From contig CAJUGJ010000012.1 in NCBI GenBank assembly GCA_910586015.1, positions 1 to 64,000 of the forward strand: DNA of 64,000 bases. The letters run 5' to 3'. This DNA comes from an uncultured Lachnospiraceae bacterium. GTDB taxonomy: Bacteria > Bacillota > Clostridia > Lachnospirales > Lachnospiraceae. The translations under genes and the position numbers were made by a program. Under the pieces are notes generated by a model, which was not told the origin of the DNA, ran no database searches, and worked only from the letters and a program-made list of their open reading frames with translations. Shown piece after piece: positions 15,713 to 24,893 of the stretch (positions within the stretch are counted from its first letter, which is position 1; each line of letters opens with the position of its first letter).

Positions 15713-18052
15713 CTACAATAGATCTCCAAAATCGAATTCATCTAGTCCTGTAATTTCTTCACTTTTCACTTCCTGATTCACTGCTTCGCTAATCTCTTCT
15801 TTATTTAATCCCCATATCTCTCCTAAGTTCTCACCGATTTCACATTTTTGACCGGAACTAAAATCGGAAAATGCACGACGTAAAAATACCAATGCACGGC
15901 GAAATTCTTCTTCGTCTAGTGTATCAATATAGTCCGAAAGATTTCTCCAAAGATTTAAACTTGCGATTAAAAGATATCGATTCTTTTTTGCAAGTCCTTC
16001 AAACCATCCAGCCCCCAGATCTGCTGGAATTCCTACCGATAACCTCCGCTGTGTCTGTACTGCTAACGCTTCCTGTGATATTTTTCCGCTCTCTAATAAA
16101 ATGGCAGTTGCAAAACCTGCGGTCTGCATATTGACATTATCCGCATCGCCAAGTCTTACCAGTTCTTTCTCCCAGTCATCAGACTCCAAAAAATCTAATT
16201 GTTTGAAGGCATTATTACACCTGTCAATGGCAAGAATCATTGCTTCTACGGCATCATTATTACACTGACAGCTATCTAAAAGAATGAGACAAGCACGATA
16301 AAGCATCTGACTGATGACTGGTTTTAGTGGATCACTGTCAATATGACGAATTGTTCCATAGCGAATCACTCCACTTAAATGTTCTACTGCTGTCCCAATT
16401 TCAGGAAGAGAAACGGAATCTACAGAAAGTTCTTGTAAATAGCTTACTGCTGCCAATAAAAGTTTTGGCATCCCACATAATCCCGCCTGATCGATTATAT
16501 TTGCTACTTCTGCAATCGTTTTCGATTGTTCCAATTTTTCTTGAAGTATCGCTGCGGCTGCCAGTTCCACTGTATCACCCTTTAATGCCGCTTCAATCGT
16601 TTGAATTTCTGCCTCTGGTGTCCATTGAAGTACAAAACTTTCTGCCCATGTCGCATTATCCTGTCTGCGTTCTTGTGGTTTGACAAAACTAATATCAAGT
16701 GCTAAAAGTCTGTGTAAGAAAAAGGAACGGTTCAAATCTAAAAAGGCGGCTTTTTCCGTTTTTACTCTTGTATTTTCTCTCAAATCTAACTCTAAGTTCT
16801 GTGCAACCGCAGTCCGATATTTTTCTAACTTTAATTCTTTTAGTTGACGATAAAAGTCTTCTTGAATTAAAGTACGACTTACTCCGTCTGGAAGAGAACC
16901 AATCTTTGAACCAATCTCCACAAAAGCAGTTGCCATAGAAATTTCAGAAAAATGTCCATGTCCCATACAAGTGACTGCGGCATCCCTAAGATCGGATAAA
17001 ACAGGTGCACTGCTATTTTTCATTGCTGCTAGTGCATTGGAAAGACGAATTGCTTCAATGACCTCGGCAGAAGATACCATATGTCCATAGTTTCTCTGAT
17101 AATCAGCGATTGCACACAGGTACTCTGAGGCTGCTGAAGTAGAAGATTCTGGAGATATAGCCTGTTCCTGTAATACATTCCAAAGCAATTCATAATAGCC
17201 CGGTGCTTTATTCCCTGCACCATAGCCAGAACGTTTGGAAAGTCTAAAGTAAGAGTATGGCATCAAGGTAGATTTACATGGCAGTGAAGGAAGCATTTTT
17301 ATCTCTTCTTTTGTCATAGGTTCTGTCGTTTTTAATCCATCTACATGAAATGCCCCTGTTACTACAACAATTTCAGAATTCTTTTTTGCCTCCTTTTGTG
17401 CACGTTCAATTTCATATTTCATATATCGTTCTCGCAAAAGAGTTTCTGCCCATTCTAATTTAGAGTCTTCTGACAGCTCTCGAAGTTGTCTTCCATATTC
17501 TTCTGTCGCTTCACGATATTGTGCACAGCTAGAACAGTGTTCAAATTTTCTCTCCCAATAGCTTTCTTGATCTTCTCCTACTGCCTTTTCTAATTCATCA
17601 TAAACATGAAATGTTTCTATTAATTCCTCTTTTTCTTCTTCCTCTTCCTCTTTTTCTTCTTCCTCTTCTTCCTTTTCTTCTTCTGTTGTTTCCTCTTTTA
17701 AAGTTAGGTTTGCAAGCCTCTCTGCCTTTTTTTGCTGAAATGCTAAAAATACAGAAGAAGGTAGATCGATCAGCCGGCAGATCTTTCCATTCTCAAATCC
17801 CCAGCGGATTGCTTGATATTCAGGGGAATATTCTGCAAATGGATACAAGAGTGTCTGGATTGGTACCGTTTCACTGTATGCCATGATTGCTGCTGGAAGT
17901 ATTACATCTTCTCTGGTCAGATCCGGCAATAGAGAGGTTAAATCGCTGCCACCTTCCACTAAGATATATTCTGGTTGGATCTGATTTAAAAACTCACGGA
18001 CATAATAAGCTCCTGCCGGTGACAAATGCCGGATTCCAAAATAATGAATCAT
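15713..18052 (-). CDS. DUF5682 family protein (YehM-like)
   Basis: A 779-residue protein starting with IHYFGIRHLSPAGAYYVREF and then LVEGGSDL, the recognisable start of the DUF5682 family. The function of the family is unknown; the N-terminal third looks like a TraB/ChaN-type or similar alpha/beta fold (GIRHLSP, VEGPxD-like, VVVTGAFHVDGL), and the remaining two thirds are helical. A low-complexity Glu/Lys tract (about residues 120-145, DNA 17611-17700) interrupts the conserved part and is likely length-variable. It is 18 bases downstream of the MoxR gene in one operon. Confidence 0.8.
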   Translation of the reverse strand: MIHYFGIRHLSPAGAYYVREFLNQIQPEYILVEGGSDLTSLLPDLTREDVILPAAIMAYSETVPIQTLLYPFAEYSPEYQAIRWGFENGKICRLIDLPSSVFLAFQQKKAERLANLTLKEETTEEEKEEEEEEKEEEEEEKEELIETFHVYDELEKAVGEDQESYWERKFEHCSSCAQYREATEEYGRQLRELSEDSKLEWAETLLRERYMKYEIERAQKEAKKNSEIVVVTGAFHVDGLKTTEPMTKEEIKMLPSLPCKSTLMPYSYFRLSKRSGYGAGNKAPGYYELLWNVLQEQAISPESSTSAASEYLCAIADYQRNYGHMVSSAEVIEAIRLSNALAAMKNSSAPVLSDLRDAAVTCMGHGHFSEISMATAFVEIGSKIGSLPDGVSRTLIQEDFYRQLKELKLEKYRTAVAQNLELDLRENTRVKTEKAAFLDLNRSFFLHRLLALDISFVKPQERRQDNATWAESFVLQWTPEAEIQTIEAALKGDTVELAAAAILQEKLEQSKTIAEVANIIDQAGLCGMPKLLLAAVSYLQELSVDSVSLPEIGTAVEHLSGVIRYGTIRHIDSDPLKPVISQMLYRACLILLDSCQCNNDAVEAMILAIDRCNNAFKQLDFLESDDWEKELVRLGDADNVNMQTAGFATAILLESGKISQEALAVQTQRRLSVGIPADLGAGWFEGLAKKNRYLLIASLNLWRNLSDYIDTLDEEEFRRALVFLRRAFSDFSSGQKCEIGENLGEIWGLNKEEISEAVNQEVKSEEITGLDEFDFGDLL

Positions 18053-18070
18053 ATTAGTCCCCTTTTCTAG

Positions 18071-19162
18071 TTAATTTAACTCTCTACATTCTTTATATAG
18101 TTTCCGATACTCTGCACCCCGTTTCTTTAATACATTTTCCAAATATTCTTTCCAAGCTACAGCATCTTTTCCTTCATCCTTTACAATCGCTCCCTGTAAT
18201 GCTGCAGCAACGTCATATTCTGTAATTGTTCCATCTCCAAAACTTGCCGCCAATGCCATACTGTTTGCAAGTAAAGAAATTGCTTCTGCAGTAGATAATA
18301 CACTACTTGTCGTTTTTACTTTCTGCTTTCCATCTAAAGTCATACCATCTCTTAATTCACGAAAGATTGTTACTACTTGCTCTACTAAAAGTTCACTTGG
18401 AAGCTCTGCCTTTAAGTCAAAGTTATCTGCAAGTTGTGCAACACGAGTCTTTACAATATCTTTTTCTGTTTCAATATCCTTTGGGGTTGGAAGCACAACA
18501 ATATTAAAACGCCGTTTTAATGCGGCAGACATTTCATTGACACCTTTATCTCTTGTATTTGCAGTAGCAATAACGGAAAAACCCTTTTTTGCAGGTAGTT
18601 CATAGGAAAGTTCTGGTACGGAAATTCTTTTTTCTGAAAGTAGAGAGATCATGGCATCTTGTACCTCTGAAGCACAGCGGGAAATTTCTTCAAATCTTGC
18701 GATTGTTCCAGTTTCCATCGCATGATATACTGGACTTTTTAACATTGCCTCTTTGGAAGGTCCCTGTGTAATCAACATTGCATAGTTCCATGAATACCGA
18801 ATCTGTTCTTCGGTCGTTCCTGCGGTTCCCTGAATTACTTTGGTGGAATCGGCGTTGATCGCTGCTACTAAATGTTCCGAAAGCCAAGATTTTGCTGTTC
18901 CTGGTTCTCCAATTAAGAGCAGAGCACGATCTGTTACTAATGTTGCAATACAAATCTCCACTAATCTACGATTTCCTAGATATTTTGGGGTGATTTTCTT
19001 TCCTTTTACGATTCCCCCATCAACATAGGTTAATACTGACTTTGGTGACATTTTCCATCCCGATGGAATCGGATCTTTTTCGGCAGAAATTAAAACTTCT
19101 AGCTCTTCTTTAAACTGCTCTTCCGCAGGTAATCTCTGAAATTCTACTTTATTTTCGCTCAT
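18071..19162 (-). CDS. MoxR-family AAA+ ATPase (YehL-like)
   Basis: A 363-residue AAA+ ATPase. Walker A is GEPGTAKSWLSE (about residues 100-111), the Walker B-like strand is IARFEEISR, and sensor 1 lies in SVIATANTRDKGVNE; a lid domain with SSVLSTAEAISL follows. The sequence AGTTEEQIRYSWNYA is characteristic of the YehL branch of MoxR. MoxR ATPases usually work with VWA partners, here the product of 14510-15688. The gene lies 9 bases after the intact HEAT-like gene and shares its transcript. Confidence 0.88.
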   Translation of the reverse strand: MSENKVEFQRLPAEEQFKEELEVLISAEKDPIPSGWKMSPKSVLTYVDGGIVKGKKITPKYLGNRRLVEICIATLVTDRALLLIGEPGTAKSWLSEHLVAAINADSTKVIQGTAGTTEEQIRYSWNYAMLITQGPSKEAMLKSPVYHAMETGTIARFEEISRCASEVQDAMISLLSEKRISVPELSYELPAKKGFSVIATANTRDKGVNEMSAALKRRFNIVVLPTPKDIETEKDIVKTRVAQLADNFDLKAELPSELLVEQVVTIFRELRDGMTLDGKQKVKTTSSVLSTAEAISLLANSMALAASFGDGTITEYDVAAALQGAIVKDEGKDAVAWKEYLENVLKKRGAEYRKLYKECRELN

Positions 19163-19171
19163 TTCTTCCTC

Positions 19172-21148
19172 TCATTCTGCCGTAGAGCCGGCTAATTTTC
19201 TATCTCTTTGCCATGTCAAATCCTGAATATAGTCTTCAATTTGTTTCTTAAAAGAATCAATATAGATATCTTTCTTCTTAGGGGTAGTATCAATAATATG
19301 TAATGCCTCCGTTAATTCCTCAATTTTTTCCTGTTCATCAATTTCTAATTCTTTATATAAACGAAATACATGTTGGTATGAATAACTTTCTAAATTCTTC
19401 ATATAAGAACAAAGAATTCCTTTCCAGTCTGTATTTTTACACCTGATAAGCATTTCAAAATCTGTAAAATCTCTTCCCTGTCTTGCCCATCCTATAAAAT
19501 ACTTCCTATAAAGTGCAAGCATTTCCTCGTCATCTGGATTTAAAATTTTCTGTAAAGTAACGACAGCATTGCTATTTGCCTTTACGTCTTGTAAAAGCAG
19601 TTCAACTAAACGTAGATCGAGTTTTAAATTGAGCTTTTTCTTTATTTTAAGTTCTGCATCATCATGAAATCCATCATCTATATTTAAAGTACACATTAAA
19701 TAATAAGAATGATCTTTTGTATCATAATATAAAAATTGAAATGCAATAAGAAGTTTTGCACAAACTCCACTTTTTAGATAAGGATTTATTAAATCATACG
19801 CCTGTTCTGGGTGATAGCGAAACGCCATTAATAACACTGCTGGAAGATAAGGCAAACCCTGCTTTTTGAGCATATTTTGAACAAAAATTTCATATTCTGG
19901 ATTGTTGGTCAAAATAGCAGTATATGCCGATTTTATAGTAAAAGAATCTTTGGTAAGCGGATAAGCAGTTCGATAACTATAATAATTATAAAAATAATAT
20001 AATCTGTTTCCTTTACTATCCTTTGCCTGCTCTAACTGTCTTTTTACCCATGACAGATCTTTGAATGATATCGCTTCTAATGCTTTTAACATACGCGGCG
20101 AGGTCTTATTTATTATAACGTCTCCCACTTTTGTTATTAGATCAAAATCCTCTTTGTCCCATTTTACTGTATTTTTATCTGCTTCCTCTTTCTTTTTCTC
20201 AATATGTTCATTTAACGTCTCTATATACTCGGCAGCCATATCAGAAACTGCTTCAGAATCGTTTAATACCAAATATTTAGAAATGACATCTTTGTGATTT
20301 TTTGTATAGTTTTTAAAATATTCATCTACTCTTTCATCTTCTATCTGTCCCAATGCACTCAATACTGTCTTTTTGATACTTCCTCGTTCTGTATCTGCCA
20401 GTGCAAGTAGTCTTGGAACGTTTTCTTTGTCTAACCGCAGGGCATAGATCGCACGTTGGCGAACTTTGTCTTTTCCTTTCTCTACAACCATACAATAAAA
20501 ATCATTTTCTTTTGCTCCGGCAATCGCTTCAATCCCATCAATACGTCGAATCATATCTGATTTCCCGTCTAAATCAAAACCCTGTTTTAGAGCTGGGAGG
20601 ATACTTTCACCGAAGCTACAAAGAATCTTTAAAATAAGTGATACCATTTCTGTATAACTATCTCCTAAACCTGCAACCAATAATCCCTCAAGTCTGATAT
20701 CTCTTAAAACGCCGCTTTGTTCTCTAAATGCCTGATCTACTACTTCATACCGTCCAGAACCCTTGGTTATCAGTGCCTGATATAATGGCATTAATTCACT
20801 ATATCGATATTGCTTTTTATACGATCCATCTGCTTCTAATAGGGATTCTTCTGCTACCTTTGTCTGTAATGGCACGGCTTCTCCCTCTATTGTTCCAGAT
20901 GTAGTGACAAGTACTGCATCTACTAGGGCAATCAGATCTAATAATTCCTCTTGGGGACATTTTGCTGTTCCATTTACTAATGCCATTCCCTGTTCATACA
21001 TTTTTTTAAATATCGGATTGGCTGCTGCCGGCTTTTCCAACTGTTCCACTGTCCGCTTTAAACGAAAATCTTGCTGTAAAAGGACAGTTCCTGCGATTGC
21101 AGACCGATGCAGCCGATTTTTCAACTCTTCTATAATTGGTATCCCCAT
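19172..21148 (-). CDS. HEAT-like repeat protein (intact paralogue) of the MoxR operon
   Basis: A 658-residue, almost entirely helical protein. The segment AIAGAKENDFYCMVVEKGKDK...RQRAIYALRLDKENVPRLLAL...VLSALGQIEDERVDEYFKNY has the look of HEAT/PBS-lyase-type repeats, which form scaffolds. The rest contains charged helices and no catalytic motif that I can see. It corresponds in position to the large MolR/YehI-type proteins of the E. coli yeh cluster, but direct homology is not obvious by eye. A second, frameshifted copy lies immediately upstream (21169-23182), so a tandem duplication happened here. Start ATG follows GAAAGGAAATGTT. Confidence 0.75.
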   Translation of the reverse strand: MGIPIIEELKNRLHRSAIAGTVLLQQDFRLKRTVEQLEKPAAANPIFKKMYEQGMALVNGTAKCPQEELLDLIALVDAVLVTTSGTIEGEAVPLQTKVAEESLLEADGSYKKQYRYSELMPLYQALITKGSGRYEVVDQAFREQSGVLRDIRLEGLLVAGLGDSYTEMVSLILKILCSFGESILPALKQGFDLDGKSDMIRRIDGIEAIAGAKENDFYCMVVEKGKDKVRQRAIYALRLDKENVPRLLALADTERGSIKKTVLSALGQIEDERVDEYFKNYTKNHKDVISKYLVLNDSEAVSDMAAEYIETLNEHIEKKKEEADKNTVKWDKEDFDLITKVGDVIINKTSPRMLKALEAISFKDLSWVKRQLEQAKDSKGNRLYYFYNYYSYRTAYPLTKDSFTIKSAYTAILTNNPEYEIFVQNMLKKQGLPYLPAVLLMAFRYHPEQAYDLINPYLKSGVCAKLLIAFQFLYYDTKDHSYYLMCTLNIDDGFHDDAELKIKKKLNLKLDLRLVELLLQDVKANSNAVVTLQKILNPDDEEMLALYRKYFIGWARQGRDFTDFEMLIRCKNTDWKGILCSYMKNLESYSYQHVFRLYKELEIDEQEKIEELTEALHIIDTTPKKKDIYIDSFKKQIEDYIQDLTWQRDRKLAGSTAE

Positions 21149-21168
21149 AACATTTCCTTTCTTTCATT

Positions 21169-23182
21169 TTATTTTCTTTTTTCTAACTTCGTAATAGCGT
21201 CTTTTATTTCTTGCTTTAGAGAGGAATCTAAGGCATAATAATATAATTCGCTGTTCGCCTTTTTCTCTTCAATTATTTTTAAAGCTTGTTTTAATTCTTC
21301 TATTTTTTCCTCTATTTTAATAGGAAGTTGTATATAAATTTTTAAAATAAGACTATATAGATGCCCGGAATGATTTTTTATGTAAGAACAAAAAATTCCT
21401 TTCCAATCTGTATTCCCGCACTTTTGTAGCCCCTTCAAATATACATAATTCTCTCCTTTGTCTGCCATCTTTTTATAATGACTTTGATACAAAGGAAAAA
21501 GCTCTTCATTTCCTTTATCAAACAGCCGATCTAATATTGTAAATTCTTTTTTTTCATCTAAAATCAATTCTACTAAACGTAAATCCAGTTTGAGATTCAA
21601 AGTTTTCTTTTCTTCTATTTTATTGCCTATTAGAGAGTTAATTGTCATAGCATAGCTTTGAAAACCACTTTCTATTGGAAGCTCATACTTTAAATAATAT
21701 ACATGTTGATCAGAATTATAATATAGAAAAGAGAGAGCAATATAGACCATACTACAGCACTCTTTTTTATGTTCTGGTGTCAGATATGACTTTACAAATT
21801 CATATGCTCTTTCTGGTTCATAGATAAATGACATGATTAATACTGCTGGAAGATACTCTAACCTTTGTTTTTGCAGCATATTTTGAATAAATTTTCTATA
21901 TGCCTGATTTTTGGTTAAAACCGCAGTATGAACTAATTGAAAAATAAACTGGTCTTTCGCGTTTCGAACTACACTTGAAGCATAACATATATTTGTATAA
22001 GTAAACCAAAATGGTGTTCGCTCTTTTTCTTTTAAATCTTCTAAATTTTCTATAGAAAAATTTTCCAATGCCTGTAACATACGAGGGGAAGTCTTATTTA
22101 TCATATCTGCGAGTGCCGTTTGTACAAGGACTTGCTGTTTTTCTGTCAAGACTTTTGTTTCCATCTGTTTTGTTAAATCTGTCAACTTTTCTATCCATTC
22201 GACAGCGGCATCAGATATGTCTTTGGAATCATTATATATCAAATATTGTGCAACTGCCTCTCTGTGTTCTTTGACATAGTCTTTAAAATAGGCATTTACT
22301 CTTTCATCTTCTATCTGTCCAAGAGCACTTAATATTGTACTTTTCACACTATTTAGCTGCATCAGTCGGCATGGTGCACCAGAAAATCCACAAAATTGAA
22401 AATTATCCTTTTCACTCTCTGCCAGTTTAAGTAGGGTTAAGACATTTTTCTTATCCAGCCTCAGAGCATAAATTGCTCTCTGACGAACTCTGTCTTTCCC
22501 TTTCTCTGCAACCATACAATAAAAATCATTTTCTTTTGCTCCGGCAATCGCTTCTATGACTTCCAAACGCCAAACCATTTCCTGATTTCCTTCTAAATCA
22601 AAATCTTGTTTTAGAGCAGGAACTACTTTTCCCCTAAATTCAAAAGGATCATCTTAATAAGTGGAACTCTGTCTGATTTTTTATTTGATATTGCCTGAAT
22701 AATTGGTTTTTGTAGACGGATATCATGTAATACGCCACTTTTTTCAGAAACTTGTCTAAAGTAAGCTTTTCTAACGATCTCATCCCGCCAAGCCCCTTTT
22801 TTAGTAAAAACCCAATACAGCGGCATCAATTCACTATAAGCATATTGCCATCTGCAAGAACCATCCTCTAAAAAACAGCTTCCTGCGGTATTTGAGACTT
22901 AATAGGATGTATCTCTTCTCCTATGATTTCTGAGGCTGTTGCAATCTGTACTGCATTCACTAAAGCAATCAGATCAAACAATTCTTCCTTTGCTATATCC
23001 CCATTTATTAATGCTATACTCTGTTCATATAGTTTTGTCAAAACCAGATTGGAAGTCGCTAATTTTTCAAGATCTTGTATTGCTCGCTTTAGTCGAAAAT
23101 CTTCTGAGATATGAAATGCAGATCCTGCAAATGCAATCTGGTACAGTCTGACTGCAAGTTGTTGTATGACTGATATCCCCAT
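21169..23182 (-). pseudogene. Frameshifted paralogue of the HEAT-like protein
   Basis: Three reading-frame pieces join to one protein similar along its whole length to the product of 19172-21148: N-terminus MGISVIQQLAVRLYQ (start ATG 23182 after AAAGGAAAAGAT), a middle piece SELMPLY...SGVLHDIRL, and a C-terminal part beginning near EVIEAIAGAKENDFYCMV. Two one-base losses explain the breaks: an A-run at 22870-22875 (one more base would continue EAVFLEDGS) and the run near 22627-22634 (one more base would continue GEKVVPALKQ). There is also a ~17-residue insertion (about 22365-22415) relative to the intact copy. Either a recent pseudogene or homopolymer errors in the assembly; the family role is unknown. 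Confidence 0.8.
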
Positions 23183-23196
23183 ATCTTTTCCTTTTT

Positions 23197-24687
23197 TTAA
23201 TATAACAATCTTAAAATTGCATTTTGAGTAATAACTGCATGAGGCATAATACAAAATTGTCCTGCCTTGTGATCATAAAAATATTCCCCAACCAAAACCT
23301 GTTCAGAAAGTGCACTCTGTGGCAGCATGGAATGTAGTCTTCTTACAGTATCCTCCATTCCCTTTTTTGCTTTTAATTCGATCTTTTGATCTCCTTGTAC
23401 CAAAACTGTTTTCGTATCACAAGTACCTAAAAAGTCAAATGGAATGAATGCTACAACCGAAGATTCACTTAGTACATTTTTTATCTGATTTTTAACAACT
23501 TTTAATTGCTCTGGAAGTTTTTGTGCCGCAAGAGAACGAAGTTTTGCAATATCTTCTTTTGTTACAGAAGCGGTTTGAAATTCTTCAAAGCGAATTCTTT
23601 TATTTAATTCCCCCGGATAGTAATAAAGAGTTGGAATCTGTAATATATCAAAAACAGTATCATCTTGTTTAACATATTTTACTGCTTTTTTTGGTCTTAA
23701 ATTTTCAGTTTTTGAAATTACTCCTGTATCCAAGTCTGCCCAATATCCTGTATCTGCATATTCTTCTTTTGCTTCGTTATAATAAACATAAAAACTAAGT
23801 TGAATTAATCTTGCATTTTCTTTTTTCAGTCCTAATTCTCCTAGCTGAGTAAGTTGCCAAATTGTACCTAAATGTTCATATATCATAGAGTCTTCTGGTT
23901 CTACAGAATCTTCTTTTAATTTAGCACTTAAAAATTCTCTTCCCTTTTTGGATACTGCACGAAGTTTTGTCATAACCAATAACATATCTTCTAGTCGCTC
24001 AGTCTGCGCGTCTAATATTTCATCTGCTGCAATATTACCTGACGTAATCGCACTCTTTTGAAGCCCTTTTTTAGAATCCTGTTCCGACTCCTCTTTTACT
24101 AATAAAAATAATTCCCTCATTAATACCTGCGGTCCGGGCAGATAATAATCTCCCATCTGTTTTGCCAATTCTTCATATGTTTTTAATGCGTTTCCGCTTA
24201 AAGATGCAAGTCCCTTTGTTGCTACTTCTTCAATAAAGCGATCTAAAACATCTAATCCCTCTAACTGTTTTTTGATCTTTTTTGTCGCCGCTGCTTTATT
24301 TACCTTTTTCGGTTCCTTTGATTGCTGTTCTTTTTTCTCTTTTTGTACTTCTTTCTTTTTTCTTTTATCTAAAATATCTTGTGGAATTTCACATTCTTGA
24401 AAGTTTTTTCCCGCTAAATATTCATACAGTAATCCAATACTATGTTTACATGGAAACTGTCTACTCGGACAGCTACATCGGAAAACAGGTGCATTTTCAT
24501 TAATAAAATCTGCACTGGTTATGTAATTGGATTTTCCACTTCCTGTACATTCCCCTCCGATATACGTTCCGTCTGCTGAACGGTACAATTTAACAAACCC
24601 GTTTTTCTGCGATATTTTCTTTCCATTTGCCGCTGCCGCTGCATTCGGTGCGAGCATGGAAATCTGCTCTGACGTTATTGAAATCAT
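23197..24687 (-). CDS. SWIM zinc-finger protein (YehQ-like)
   Basis: A protein of about 496 residues carrying a SWIM zinc finger near residues 68-81: CSCPSRQFPCKH (CxCx6CxH), which binds zinc and usually DNA or protein. The following region is rich in Lys/Glu, then helical with an all-beta C-terminal part. It is the first gene of the operon. Start choice: two closely spaced ATGs (24696 and 24687) follow the purine-rich GGAAAGG; the one at 24687 has the best spacing, and the ATG at 24726 is only about ten bases from the likely transcription start. It is followed after 14 bases by the broken HEAT-like gene. Confidence 0.83.
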   Translation of the reverse strand: MISITSEQISMLAPNAAAAANGKKISQKNGFVKLYRSADGTYIGGECTGSGKSNYITSADFINENAPVFRCSCPSRQFPCKHSIGLLYEYLAGKNFQECEIPQDILDKRKKKEVQKEKKEQQSKEPKKVNKAAATKKIKKQLEGLDVLDRFIEEVATKGLASLSGNALKTYEELAKQMGDYYLPGPQVLMRELFLLVKEESEQDSKKGLQKSAITSGNIAADEILDAQTERLEDMLLVMTKLRAVSKKGREFLSAKLKEDSVEPEDSMIYEHLGTIWQLTQLGELGLKKENARLIQLSFYVYYNEAKEEYADTGYWADLDTGVISKTENLRPKKAVKYVKQDDTVFDILQIPTLYYYPGELNKRIRFEEFQTASVTKEDIAKLRSLAAQKLPEQLKVVKNQIKNVLSESSVVAFIPFDFLGTCDTKTVLVQGDQKIELKAKKGMEDTVRRLHSMLPQSALSEQVLVGEYFYDHKAGQFCIMPHAVITQNAILRLLY

Positions 24688-24741
24688 CCTTTCCATCCTT
24701 TCCGGCGCGATCGCCCGATAATGCAAGAGTTATGCAGTATT

Positions 24742-24770
24742 ATTTTATATCTATAATATCTCAAAAGCAA
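24742..24770 (-). promoter_or_regulatory. Promoter of the SWIM-HEAT-MoxR-DUF5682-VWA operon
   Basis: On the minus strand TTGCTT (24770-24765), 17-base spacer, TAAAAT (24747-24742). No other good promoter is visible further down the operon, where gene gaps are 9 to 24 bases. Confidence 0.5.
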
Positions 24771-24807
24771 TAGATTTCAGTAAAATAGACAAAAAAATTT
24801 AAAAGAC

Positions 24808-24835
24808 TTGAATTTTATCTTTTTCTGTGTATAAT
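24808..24835 (+). promoter_or_regulatory. Promoter of the second chemoreceptor gene
   Basis: TTGAAT (24808-24813), 16-base spacer, TATAAT (24830-24835). Transcription would start near 24842, which rules out an upstream start codon around 24840 and supports the ATG at 24894. Confidence 0.65.
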
Positions 24836-24893
24836 AGAATTGATATTCTTTGTAAAAATCTCAAAAAGGAAGGGAAAAAAGGAGAGGTTTAAG

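Noticed and set aside
17611..17886. Plus-strand frame rich in Leu/Phe/Pro
   Set aside because: Antisense shadow of the Glu/Lys-rich tract of the DUF5682 gene.
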